IMG/VR virus record: IMGVR_UViG_3300042371_000495
Location: 1-64,000 of that record
Source of the DNA: a virus
Direction: 5' to 3' (one strand)
Length of the DNA: 64,000 bases
Under the pieces are notes generated by a model. The model was given only the letters and a program-made list of their open reading frames with translations. It was not told where the DNA came from and searched no databases. Below, in pieces: positions 50,658-59,206 of the stretch. The position numbers and the translations under genes were made by a program. Within the stretch, counting starts at the first letter, position 1. Each line of letters opens with the position of its first letter.

Positions 50658-51578
50658 TTAGGTCAAAGCGATTGATTTCATGATTCCCCCATCGTTAGCC
50701 CAAAGTTTCAATACATTAGTATTGGAATTCTTCCACATCTCAAACGTACCATCAGTGATGTTCGATGTTGTTGGGTCAGAAGAAGAAGTATAAAAAGTCT
50801 GTTCATCAAGAGCAGATTGTAATCCAGAGACGTCGCCGATCGTAATGTTGCCATCATCTTGATCGTTCAATACTGCCAATGTCCCGGTAGCATTAGGGAA
50901 TGTCCAGTTAATCATCGAATCTGATAGGTTTGATACCTTGATCGTACCATATTGTTGAGCATTCGGCGTAGGGACATATACCGAACCATCCGTAGAAAAA
51001 TACCATCCACGGGTAATAGGATTATCCGGATCACTTAGATCGACGGGTTCCAAGGAGATACCCTCTCCGCTTCGAATATGAAATCCCATACCAACATTAA
51101 TTGATGTATCATTGCGATCAAAAATAATTCCTGGCCCAGATGGTATTGATAGACCCCCGTCTGTGCCAAGGATAACACTATTTGCGCCATTAACTAATCT
51201 ATCTCTAGAAGACTGACCGACTTCATTACCTGGATCATATGCACCGCTGGTGACGCCAGGCATAACTTCGATTTGTCCTTCTGCAATTCTTGTTACTCGT
51301 CCATTTGATGTTTGAATTATCTCTACATCAAATAAGTGACGTCCGGCTTTTATGGCAGCCGTTACCTCTGATTCCAATGATAATGTTATTTTACCATTTG
51401 TCGGAGTTGGTATAGAGATGTCAAACGGATAGTAAGTCGTAGAAGTGTATGATTTACGAATCGTTCCTCTTGCAGTATAGCCGGTAAGATCAAAGTCAAA
51501 CACACTATTTTGCGCCGCGTTAACGATGGTAGAAAAGTATGATCCTTGGTCGATTACGAGATCAGAATAGATTGCCAT
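50658..51578 (-). CDS. Structural / fibre-base protein
   Basis: 306 residues from ATG at 51578 (MAIYSDLVIDQGSYF...). A longer frame to 51599 exists, but the TATAAATA box 5 nt upstream supports the shorter start. The N-terminal LTGYTARGTIRKSY, TLSLESEVTAAIKAGRHLFDVEI and EGQIEVMPGVT blocks match structural proteins of cyanophage-type myoviruses. The middle holds a fibre-like Gly-rich part. Next to the A+T-rich island. Confidence 0.78.
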   Translation of the reverse strand: MAIYSDLVIDQGSYFSTIVNAAQNSVFDFDLTGYTARGTIRKSYTSTTYYPFDISIPTPTNGKITLSLESEVTAAIKAGRHLFDVEIIQTSNGRVTRIAEGQIEVMPGVTSGAYDPGNEVGQSSRDRLVNGANSVILGTDGGLSIPSGPGIIFDRNDTSINVGMGFHIRSGEGISLEPVDLSDPDNPITRGWYFSTDGSVYVPTPNAQQYGTIKVSNLSDSMINWTFPNATGTLAVLNDQDDGNITIGDVSGLQSALDEQTFYTSSSDPTTSNITDGTFEMWKNSNTNVLKLWANDGGIMKSIALT

Positions 51579-51583
51579 ACAGC

Positions 51584-51591
51584 TATTTATA
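51584..51591 (-). promoter_or_regulatory. Late promoter, leaderless geometry
   Basis: Exact TATAAATA on the minus strand, 5 nt (GCTGT) before the ATG at 51578. It sits in the 30-nt gap to a divergent plus-strand gene. Confidence 0.72.
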
Positions 51592-51608
51592 ATACCCATA
51601 TATATTAT

Positions 51609-52493
51609 ATGTCAGCGCTACAAAATGCTCCAACGAACGATTTCATTGAATTTAGGAAAAACATATTATCATCATTTAAAGTAAACGACGATATTATGAC
51701 AGCTCTTCAGATCGTCGATATCAACGTGACCGAATTATGTACGCGTAAATGTGTATTTTGCCCTCGACATGATTCTAAGATCTATCCGAATAGAAAATTA
51801 AATATGTCTAAGGAAACGTATTTAAAATTGGCAAAAGATCTTGCTGAATTCAATTATGCCAATCAAATAGTGCTGGCCGGATTTAGTGAACCGTTACTGC
51901 ATAAAGAAATCTTTGAAATCGTAAATACCTTTAAATCGCATCTGCCGAATAATAAAAACCTAACGATCACCACTAACGGGGACGTGTTGACCGAAAAGAC
52001 GGTACACGGTCTTTTCGAAAATGGATTAGATTTACTCAAGATGAGTCTATACGATGGACCAGAACAAGAAGATCATTTCTTAAAATTATTTGATAAGTGC
52101 GGTATTGACTCTAGCAAATATATCATAAAACGATTTTGGTACGGTCCCGAACAAGAATACGGCATGGCTGGCATCAGCAATCGAGTAGGAATGATGAAAT
52201 TAAACGATAAAGATATTCCTAAAAGGGCATGTTTCATGCCCTTCAATTCGGCGTTTATTGATTGGAACGGAGATGTATTATTATGTACTCACAATTGGAG
52301 TAAAGACATAAAGCATGGAAACATTAACGATTCATCGTTAAAGGATGTATGGTTAGGGGAAAGTGTGAGTAAGATTAGGAAACACCATCTTGAATTTGGG
52401 AGATGCGGAATAAATCCTTGCCAAAATTGCGAGGTGCACGGGCAAGTATATGGAGAAAATAGTTTTAATGCGTTTAAGAAATTTTATTCTTAA
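51609..52493 (+). CDS. Radical SAM/SPASM enzyme A
   Basis: 294 residues on the plus strand from ATG at 51609 (earlier in-frame codons lie in the promoter region). The [4Fe-4S] motif CTRKCVFC (Cys44, 48, 51) starts the radical SAM barrel. The C-terminal cysteines (ACFMPF, LLCTHNW, CGINPCQNC) form a SPASM-type auxiliary cluster. Target unknown, perhaps a peptide or sugar. It is related to the enzyme at 54102-54965 and starts the A+T-rich island. The island lies inside a fibre gene region. Confidence 0.88.
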   Translation: MSALQNAPTNDFIEFRKNILSSFKVNDDIMTALQIVDINVTELCTRKCVFCPRHDSKIYPNRKLNMSKETYLKLAKDLAEFNYANQIVLAGFSEPLLHKEIFEIVNTFKSHLPNNKNLTITTNGDVLTEKTVHGLFENGLDLLKMSLYDGPEQEDHFLKLFDKCGIDSSKYIIKRFWYGPEQEYGMAGISNRVGMMKLNDKDIPKRACFMPFNSAFIDWNGDVLLCTHNWSKDIKHGNINDSSLKDVWLGESVSKIRKHHLEFGRCGINPCQNCEVHGQVYGENSFNAFKKFYS

Positions 52494-53145
52494 AATCGAA
52501 CCAAACATTTGAATATTCGCAATCTTTATATTCATCCAACCATGGACCTCCTTCTGTAAAATGAAGAGCTTTAGGAGATCCATCTTGGGGTTCTTTGTAA
52601 TAATCTACTAACCAATTCCATTCTAGAGGTAAAGAACCAATTTCGTCATCTTCTAAATATTTGAATCGATGTAAAAACGCTCCCGATTGATTATTGATTG
52701 TCAATGGATTTAACGTTTTTATTTTTGGGTGTTCGTTATTAAACATCATAAGACTACTCCAATTTTTCTTAGGAAATATTGATTGTATCTTATTATTCAT
52801 TTTTATATTACTAGTGGGCACATAATCATGCTTACAACACATCACTGCGTATCTCGAATCATATGATTCGATTAGTTTATCGATTGAATCTAAAAATAAA
52901 AAATCACCATCACAAAAAATACTTATTCCTTTAAAGTCGCATAAGTACGGCGCAAAAAAACGAGCAAACGCGAATGGAGTGCTTTCATACATATCCTTTA
53001 TTCGATCATACTCTTTAACTGTGTTATAGTTAATTGGGTGTATATTAATATCGTATTGACTATTAGAAGTGATGCTGTATTTACACACATCATATGATAT
53101 TTTTTGAGATTCATCTAATCCAATAAATATATTAATTTTTTGCAT
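52474..53145 (-). CDS. Glycosyltransferase, GT8-like
   Basis: 223 residues. FARFFAPYLCDFKG, then FCDGDFLFLDSI with the metal-binding DGD (near residue 80), SSLMMFNNEH, and a C-terminal HFTEGGPWLDEY block follow the plan of GT-A, GT8-type enzymes found in phages and cyanophages. It transfers a sugar from a nucleotide sugar; donor and acceptor unknown. A+T-rich codon use. Its 3' end overlaps the plus-strand radical SAM gene by 20 nt (convergent). Confidence 0.72.
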   Translation of the reverse strand: MQKINIFIGLDESQKISYDVCKYSITSNSQYDINIHPINYNTVKEYDRIKDMYESTPFAFARFFAPYLCDFKGISIFCDGDFLFLDSIDKLIESYDSRYAVMCCKHDYVPTSNIKMNNKIQSIFPKKNWSSLMMFNNEHPKIKTLNPLTINNQSGAFLHRFKYLEDDEIGSLPLEWNWLVDYYKEPQDGSPKALHFTEGGPWLDEYKDCEYSNVWFDFKNKIS

Positions 53146-54124
53146 ACTCGATAAGTTTTTTGGTTTTCAATAATATTGCTATGACATCGATACCCTGAAT
53201 ATGCCCTTTAAAAAGCCAATTAACAAAATTACTTTTAGGTAATATTTTTTCCAACTTGGGTTTTAATATTCTTATTAATGCAAAAAAATCTATATAACCC
53301 GATGATGATTCTTGAATATACAGATAATCCGTAATTAAACTATCGAAATCTCCTTTACTTTTATATTGGTATAACGTATCGTTGCCTTTAATTTTTGTAC
53401 TGATATTAATATCATTTTGATTATAATATTCGGTTGTTATGATACCATATTTTTCATAAAAATATTTTTTATAGGTATTATCTCCGCTTATTAAGATTAA
53501 ATTTTTATATGGAGTATGATTAATGATATAATCAATGATTTTATCGTAAACTTCGATATCATGATTATCCTTAAGTCTGTATGAAGGCAGGTTGATAAAA
53601 TAATAATTTATATTAAATTTTTTTATTTTTGCGTGATCTAATACTATTTCATTTTTTAAAATTAATTTATGATCAGATGCGATATTATTGTAATTATTAT
53701 AAAATATCTTTTGCAAATCATATGCTGTATTTTTAAATATTTCTTTAATGGTAGTATCGAATATTACGTTATGATTCAAATTATCATATTGATTATAACA
53801 TAAATCGTTATAATGGTATACACCGAATAATTTATTTAAATAATAATTGTATTCATTATTATTTTTTTTATCTGGAAAATTATCATTTTCTCCTCGTATA
53901 TTGCGTATAAGCGATATTGATTTAAATGATGCGTTATTTTGAATATTTTTTAGCGTATAATAGTCTGTATCACAAAACATATTACATATACTATCATTTA
54001 CATAAAATTTATTATCAGTATCGGTATAACATAATAAAAACAATATACCCATCATGGCATCAGTATAGGTTAACTGATCCCTGATTGTTTCTGTAAAAAT
54101 ATTATATTTTGAAGAAGTTAACAT
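53132..54124 (-). CDS. Unknown island protein, possibly transferase-like
   Basis: 330 residues, extremely Asn/Lys/Ile/Tyr-rich (A+T-driven). The C-terminal half has a Rossmann-like segment NLILISGDNTYKKYFYEKYGI followed by an acidic DFDSLITDY. A similar SGD...K-F..KY block is in the protein at 55553-56455. This might be a GT-B, fucosyltransferase-like domain, but that is a weak inference. Confidence 0.5.
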   Translation of the reverse strand: MLTSSKYNIFTETIRDQLTYTDAMMGILFLLCYTDTDNKFYVNDSICNMFCDTDYYTLKNIQNNASFKSISLIRNIRGENDNFPDKKNNNEYNYYLNKLFGVYHYNDLCYNQYDNLNHNVIFDTTIKEIFKNTAYDLQKIFYNNYNNIASDHKLILKNEIVLDHAKIKKFNINYYFINLPSYRLKDNHDIEVYDKIIDYIINHTPYKNLILISGDNTYKKYFYEKYGIITTEYYNQNDINISTKIKGNDTLYQYKSKGDFDSLITDYLYIQESSSGYIDFFALIRILKPKLEKILPKSNFVNWLFKGHIQGIDVIAILLKTKKLIEYAKN

Positions 54125-54965
54125 ACTTTATCCCTACCTTTTCTCCGTTTATATTACATTTGTTACATACTTTAAGGTTTCTATTTCCCTCCTTAAGATG
54201 TTTTCTATATGTGTTTAGAAAATCCGAGGTCCATATCTCTTCAAGAGTATGCGTATTAATGTTCAATGTAGTCTTTGATAGTTTAAACCAATCTTCGCAA
54301 CAGACGATTATATCTCCGTTCCAATCCATAAAGAGTTTATAGAACGGCAAGTAGCATTTATTGTTTCTATGTTCACTGACTTTATCGTCGTTAAGCTTAA
54401 CTGCGCCAGCTCTATTTGTAAAATCTTTAAAGTTATCGGAATGATAATAACTTTTCCTTAATGTGTATGTGCTGCTATCATAATCTTTAAATAAATCTAA
54501 AAATTTATTTAGACTACTATCTCCATCATATACACTAACGACGATTTGATTTATTCCGCTATCGTAAATATCTTTAATTATTTTTTCATCAAGTTTATCG
54601 CCATTTGTATTAAGTTCAATAGTTTTTATCTGGGGATTTTCGCTACTAATGATATTGACTAAATTTAAAAAGTTTTTGGTCAATAAGGGTTCTCCATTTC
54701 CGGACCAACCGATTCTATTTCTATAATCATTAAGTTTGAGCTGGGCTGATAAATTTCTAATTGTTTGCTCTGATATATGCAAATTTTGATTCGGGTATAC
54801 CGAAGAATCGCTTCGAGGACAGAAATGGCATGACCTATTGCACAGTTCGGTCGGGTTGATTGTGATGGACTGTAGAGCGTTTAGCGGGAGTAACTCTTGA
54901 TTGACAGAATATTCCGTTTGTTTTTTGCGCAATTCAATAATATCATTTTTATTTTCTGCTATCAT
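54102..54965 (-). CDS. Radical SAM/SPASM enzyme B
   Basis: 287 residues. CNRSCHFC (Cys42, 46, 49) carries the radical SAM cluster. C-terminal cysteines (KCYLPF, IVCCEDW, KVCNKCNINGEKVG) form a SPASM-type domain. It shares segments with enzyme A (INPTELC/NVTELC, GEPLL/SEPLL, TNGD, DWNGD) and is a diverged paralogue. Opposite orientation to A. It lies 13 nt from the divergent 2OG oxygenase gene. Confidence 0.88.
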   Translation of the reverse strand: MIAENKNDIIELRKKQTEYSVNQELLPLNALQSITINPTELCNRSCHFCPRSDSSVYPNQNLHISEQTIRNLSAQLKLNDYRNRIGWSGNGEPLLTKNFLNLVNIISSENPQIKTIELNTNGDKLDEKIIKDIYDSGINQIVVSVYDGDSSLNKFLDLFKDYDSSTYTLRKSYYHSDNFKDFTNRAGAVKLNDDKVSEHRNNKCYLPFYKLFMDWNGDIIVCCEDWFKLSKTTLNINTHTLEEIWTSDFLNTYRKHLKEGNRNLKVCNKCNINGEKVGIKYVNFFKI

Positions 54966-54978
54966 TATAGATATCTAT

Positions 54979-55563
54979 ATGAAAATATCAAATATTACGT
55001 GTGATAGTTCTCCATTTAATTATTATTCATTTTCTGATGTTTTTTGCGAAAATGAATTAAATCAGATAGTAAACATAGATTTATTTAAACACTCTGCTAA
55101 ATTAGAAGGGGAACGTGCCTCGAATACAAATAGGTTTTTTGCCAATGATGAAAATAGAAAAAACCACGAGATCATAGATCATATCATAAACTATTTTTCT
55201 GATAGTGAAGTGATATCTCATTTTGAAAATGAATCAGGCAGAAAAATTTCTGGTAATTATTTACGAATTGAATTTATCGCAGATACCGAATCATCTTGGT
55301 TAAAACCACATGTCGATATCAATGAAAAGATAATGTCAATGATGATATATCTAAACACCACTGATGAAAATCTAAATATCGGTACATCAGTGTATGATGA
55401 AGATATGAAATTAGTAAAAACTGTTCCTTACATACATAACACCGGTTTTTATTTCTATCCTAGTCACAATACCTGGCATGGGTTAGAACCAATAAAAATA
55501 AAAACCAGTAGAAAGGCGATAATGGTTAATTATTGTACTTTTAAAACCGAATTTACTGTATAG
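54979..55563 (+). CDS. 2-oxoglutarate/Fe(II) oxygenase
   Basis: 194 residues on the plus strand from ATG at 54979. The facial triad is His111-x-Asp113 (KPHVDINEK) and His167 (NTWHGLEP), with Arg178 (KTSRKAIMVNY) to hold 2-oxoglutarate. A small, single-domain hydroxylase-type protein; substrate unknown (peptide, sugar or lipid). It is transcribed away from the adjacent radical SAM gene B, in a 13-nt divergent gap. Confidence 0.82.
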   Translation: MKISNITCDSSPFNYYSFSDVFCENELNQIVNIDLFKHSAKLEGERASNTNRFFANDENRKNHEIIDHIINYFSDSEVISHFENESGRKISGNYLRIEFIADTESSWLKPHVDINEKIMSMMIYLNTTDENLNIGTSVYDEDMKLVKTVPYIHNTGFYFYPSHNTWHGLEPIKIKTSRKAIMVNYCTFKTEFTV

Positions 55564-56455
55564 TAATATTATTTTTAAAATAATTTACGGCAATATCAAA
55601 AGGACTGATTAAATTAGAGGATATAAAATTTACATTTGAAAATAATAAATTTAATTCTGGGAATTCAATTCTTAAATCGTGTAAAGATTGAAAATCGGTA
55701 AAACTGCAATTAATAATATCATAAAAAATATTTAATGAAGCGCCGCGAGTTATAAATTGCCCTAGGCTCGCAGCATATTTAGTTTCATATTCGTGAATAA
55801 TTTCTATATTATTAATACCATTATATTTGGAATTAAAATGTTTTAACATTTTTGCATCCCCGGAAACAAAAAATAAAGAGTGTTTGGGGTATTTTTTGAT
55901 TTTATTTTTAATAATATAATCCCAAAGTTCATATACTGGTTGCTGATGATTGCAATCATTTACATTACGTAAATTAAATGAAAGAATATTTTTTTCATAC
56001 TTATTAAAAATAATATTAGGGTGTTTCTCAATGGAGATTGTTTTGTTAGGAATATTGAAAAATTCATTTGTATTGATTTTTCTCAATAAATTCCATTGTT
56101 TTATAGGAATGCAGTTTTTCTTCAAGGAAAGGAGATCCGTATAGAAATTGCAATTCGATATATTTAAATCATTTATATATTTGGTTTTTATTAAAATTTT
56201 AAGTTTAGTAGAATATTCCATTTGAGAATATTTTATATAATTCGGTCCAGCTAAAAAATTACAATAATCGGAATCAACAGGTATTAATCGCGCACCCGTA
56301 TTTAATTTTTCAGCAAATTCCAACTGACTATCTTTTATAAAATAAATTAAATTATAATTATTTTTTTTACAATAATCATCGCATACCAATAACTTTAACA
56401 AATTACTACTCAACCCTACGGGTTTACAATATACGATTGATTTATGACAACTCAT
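55553..56455 (-). CDS. Unknown island protein, fucosyltransferase-like fold possible
   Basis: 300 residues, A+T-driven composition. A Rossmann-type FFVSGDAKMLKHFNSKY segment near residue 195 and an N-terminal GLSSNLLKLLVCDDYCKKNNYNLIYF resemble GT-B transferases such as O-fucosyltransferase-like proteins. The match is suggestive only. It overlaps the GT29-like gene by 14 nt upstream and the 2OG gene by 11 nt at its 3' end. Confidence 0.5.
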   Translation of the reverse strand: MSCHKSIVYCKPVGLSSNLLKLLVCDDYCKKNNYNLIYFIKDSQLEFAEKLNTGARLIPVDSDYCNFLAGPNYIKYSQMEYSTKLKILIKTKYINDLNISNCNFYTDLLSLKKNCIPIKQWNLLRKINTNEFFNIPNKTISIEKHPNIIFNKYEKNILSFNLRNVNDCNHQQPVYELWDYIIKNKIKKYPKHSLFFVSGDAKMLKHFNSKYNGINNIEIIHEYETKYAASLGQFITRGASLNIFYDIINCSFTDFQSLHDLRIEFPELNLLFSNVNFISSNLISPFDIAVNYFKNNITIQ

Positions 56456-57026
56456 ATATTTTATTTTTACTAACTAACTTTTTTACACATATCCTTTCGT
56501 ATATATATGGATGTCTATTTCCCAGATTTCTATTATGATTTGGATTAAAATAATAACCGCTTTTAAAGAAATCAAACCCGTAAATATAGATTTTATAATG
56601 CGGAAATAATTTTAAAATTAAAAATATAGTTCTAAAACCTAGTGAAAAATTATTATCATACAAGTCTATGTTATGCGATAGATTAGTTTTAAAGAAATCG
56701 GTTATCTCAATGTCATCATTTCGAGTATGTGTATGAATAACATTCTCTAAGTTTAAATTAACAGTTGGAACTACCCTAGTTTTATCATCTAAATTATAAT
56801 GATTTACTAATATTAATTTTTTGTCTTTATCACCCTCTCTGATATTATAATATATTGTCGATACAATATCTGTTTTACTTCCCGCACATTCTTTAAACCC
56901 AGTAATATTATATTTTCCGACTCTAACTACAGTATTAAACTTATCAATTTTTTCTCCTAATTTTTTATTTAATATTTCGTAAGAATTACCAATTATTAAA
57001 ATGCTTTCATCATAATTAATATTCAT
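56442..57026 (-). CDS. GT29-like (sialyltransferase-type) protein
   Basis: 194 residues from ATG at 57026 (a TTG at 57035 is also in frame). Sialylmotif-like segments are visible: ILIIGNSYEILNKKLGEKI followed by FNTVVRVGKYNITGF and GSKTDI (large motif), and later ILKLFPHYKIYIYGFDFFKSG (short-motif-like) with His residues near the end. It could transfer a sialic-acid-like sugar. A+T-rich. Confidence 0.7.
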   Translation of the reverse strand: MNINYDESILIIGNSYEILNKKLGEKIDKFNTVVRVGKYNITGFKECAGSKTDIVSTIYYNIREGDKDKKLILVNHYNLDDKTRVVPTVNLNLENVIHTHTRNDDIEITDFFKTNLSHNIDLYDNNFSLGFRTIFLILKLFPHYKIYIYGFDFFKSGYYFNPNHNRNLGNRHPYIYERICVKKLVSKNKIYELS

Positions 57027-57073
57027 TGTTTTCAATGATATATTATTGAATTTTATAATGAGCTATTGATATT

Positions 57074-57664
57074 TTAATTATTTAAAAGCTGTTGAAATGG
57101 AGAAGGATTCAACAATGTAGGCCACTTTTGCATAAAATTTTGTAGATCTATTTTAGATAATTCATTTGCGATGAAATCTTTAACGTTGTTTTCTAAATCA
57201 CTCTTAGTTGAATTAATTTCTAAAATAACCGTTTCATCATTTTCAGCCGAGATCAATTCATCTAGTATGGAAGTCGCTTTTTTCAATTCAATATTAATCA
57301 GATCAACCAATGATTTTTGGAATATTTTAAGAGGGACATCATCTAATACATTGTATTTTGTTATGTTTAAAGCTTTTAAACATTTTAAATTGATATATCG
57401 ACTATACACCCTTTGCAATTTAAATAATTGCTTCTTTTCAGCCTTTGTTAATTGATCATCATTTTTTATAAGCGTCAAATATTTTAAAGTATTTTCATAC
57501 CCGGCATAAGTTAAATTACTAACGCAGTATGCATCTTTCTTTGGAACAATTATCTCAGAATCAGTTAAAATATCTACAAAAATATAATTTTTATCATCAT
57601 TTCTCACATTTGTACCACGGTACAAAATATCTCCATTTTCATTACTAATTTCTATAAATTGCAT
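57074..57664 (-). CDS. Hypothetical protein, possible fibre chaperone
   Basis: 196 residues. N-terminal beta-like part (about 1-60), then a helical C-terminal coil. A+T-rich but less extreme than the island. It lies directly after the tail fibre gene at 57677 and has a late-like AATAAATA box 6 nt before its ATG. It might assist fibre assembly, as many phages place a chaperone after the fibre. Unproven. Confidence 0.55.
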   Translation of the reverse strand: MQFIEISNENGDILYRGTNVRNDDKNYIFVDILTDSEIIVPKKDAYCVSNLTYAGYENTLKYLTLIKNDDQLTKAEKKQLFKLQRVYSRYINLKCLKALNITKYNVLDDVPLKIFQKSLVDLINIELKKATSILDELISAENDETVILEINSTKSDLENNVKDFIANELSKIDLQNFMQKWPTLLNPSPFQQLLNN

Positions 57665-57670
57665 AATAGA

Positions 57671-57678
57671 TATTTATT
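57671..57678 (-). promoter_or_regulatory. Late-promoter-like box, leaderless geometry
   Basis: AATAAATA on the minus strand (one mismatch), 6 nt (TCTATT) before the ATG at 57664. It overlaps the stop of the fibre gene. Confidence 0.5.
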
Positions 57679-58966
57679 AAAAGGTTGTGCTAGATTCTCG
57701 TGGATCAGTAGAATAAGTAATAAAATCACAACCAACTATCCGGCTTATTTTACCGCTACGATGGTCCCTTATCTGAACATGTACGCCACCATAATATACA
57801 TAACTATTAGCGAATGCTATATCCAAATTAGATGCGAGTGTAAATCTTGGTAAAGAATTCAGTGAAACTGGAAGATAGAATTCGGATTGGGTAATTAAGA
57901 TTCCATTATAACCTCTTAATTCAACAAAAATCTGATAGGATCCATCCACAGCGTAAAACCCGGCGCCAGCTAAATCAGTTAATTCCAAATCCACATAAGC
58001 ATTATTTCCGGTGAGGTATACTTTTTGCCCCTCGTACCCAGATTCTCCAACAGTCCATACTGTTCCGTGCGGCTGAAACGATCTTCCGGCATAGTCATTT
58101 GCAAATGCAGCGACTGTTGCCGTTGCTGAATTTCCTGTACAAGAAGCGGCTGTCGTAGCACTCGTAGCATTTCCAGTGAGGTTACCCGTAATAGGACCGG
58201 TTGACGTTAATGAAGTACAATTGATAGTTCCACCAGCAATTGTACCAGTAGTGCTTATCGTTCCTGTACCAGCATTCAATGATCCTCCAATAATTGCACC
58301 AGTTGTGCTAATCGTTCCGCTACTAGCTCCTAATGATCCGCAATAGATTGCACCAGCGGTGCTTATCGTTCCTGTACCAGCATTCAATGATCCACCCGTA
58401 ATTTCGCCAGTCGCGGAAATTGCGCCTTGAACCTCAAATGCATTGGTAGTAGCAACTCTATTGATACCTACTCTACCTTGGCCGATAACGACGCCGTGCT
58501 GGCTATTAGACCATTTTCCGATGATTATATTTTGTGTATCAGAATTCGATGAACCAGCTATGATCGAATAATCACCGGCGGCGACTAAAGGATTGAATGA
58601 TCCAATAGTAGAATTCGGATTAAATCTTAAAATACGGCTTGAACTCGTGATGCTCAATGCCGGAGCAGCGGATGCTGTACTAGCAACATTAATCGACGAT
58701 GACAATCCTGAGGTGAATCCACCTTTTACAATGAATCCGCCAACGGTGCCGTTAGTCGTCACCGTTCCGGTGGTTTGATCCCAGCTTGGGGCAGGAGGCG
58801 CCAACTTGATGGATTGAATAGTGAGATCGGCAATGTCAGCGTTCGTTATGATCGATTTGTAACCCGCGATATGACCATTTGTCTTTTTACGCCAGACATC
58901 AAATGTGTCGGTAATATTTACACCATCTTGCCACGTCGGGTCGATATCGTTCTGAAGGATAGGCAT
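57677..58966 (-). CDS. Tail fibre protein with short glycine-rich repeats
   Basis: 429 residues. N-terminus MPILQNDIDPTWQDGVNITDTFDVWRKKTNG is typical of T4-like fibre proteins. A repetitive middle (about residues 180-255; units such as GGSLNAGTGTISTTG) forms beta-structure. The C-terminal about 150 residues are probably the receptor-binding part. A CATAAATA box lies 6 nt before the ATG. Confidence 0.8.
   Translation of the reverse strand: MPILQNDIDPTWQDGVNITDTFDVWRKKTNGHIAGYKSIITNADIADLTIQSIKLAPPAPSWDQTTGTVTTNGTVGGFIVKGGFTSGLSSSINVASTASAAPALSITSSSRILRFNPNSTIGSFNPLVAAGDYSIIAGSSNSDTQNIIIGKWSNSQHGVVIGQGRVGINRVATTNAFEVQGAISATGEITGGSLNAGTGTISTAGAIYCGSLGASSGTISTTGAIIGGSLNAGTGTISTTGTIAGGTINCTSLTSTGPITGNLTGNATSATTAASCTGNSATATVAAFANDYAGRSFQPHGTVWTVGESGYEGQKVYLTGNNAYVDLELTDLAGAGFYAVDGSYQIFVELRGYNGILITQSEFYLPVSLNSLPRFTLASNLDIAFANSYVYYGGVHVQIRDHRSGKISRIVGCDFITYSTDPRESSTTF
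58225..58420 (-). repeat. Short tandem repeats in fibre gene
   Basis: The plus-strand phrase TTCCTGTACCAGCATTCAAT is repeated about 108 nt apart, and related 54-nt units lie between. They encode GTGTIST-type blocks and could expand or shrink by slippage or recombination. Confidence 0.7.
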
Positions 58967-58972
58967 ATACTA

Positions 58973-58980
58973 TATTTATG
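58973..58980 (-). promoter_or_regulatory. Late-promoter-like box, leaderless geometry
   Basis: CATAAATA on the minus strand (one mismatch), 6 nt (TAGTAT) before the ATG at 58966. Confidence 0.55.
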
Positions 58981-59206
58981 GTTGATTCGTTGAAGCAGAC
59001 ACGATCTGGGCAACTAATTCCTTTAGCGCCGCGATTTCTTCTTCAAGTGAAACGATACGTTCTTGTTCTTTCATCTGAGACTGTGTACGTGCCACGGCCA
59101 TTGCATATCCGTGCGAATCCCGATTTAGGATCGCACTGGATTGTGTATCACGTTCCAACGAAGGTTCATCTTCCACTTGTATCTTTAATTTTGATTTACG
59201 CGCCAT
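58976..59206 (-). CDS. Small coiled-coil protein
   Basis: 76 residues. A basic N-terminus (MARKSKLKIQVEDEPS) leads to a C-terminal coiled coil (SLEEEIAALKELVAQIV). It overlaps the end of the DUF4815-type gene by 11 nt. Possibly a trimerising or assembly cofactor. Unknown function. Confidence 0.55.
   Translation of the reverse strand: MARKSKLKIQVEDEPSLERDTQSSAILNRDSHGYAMAVARTQSQMKEQERIVSLEEEIAALKELVAQIVSASTNQP

Noticed and set aside
58130-58230. TGTACA and TACAAT-like words inside the fibre gene
   Set aside because: No correctly spaced -10/-35 pair and no gene start nearby.
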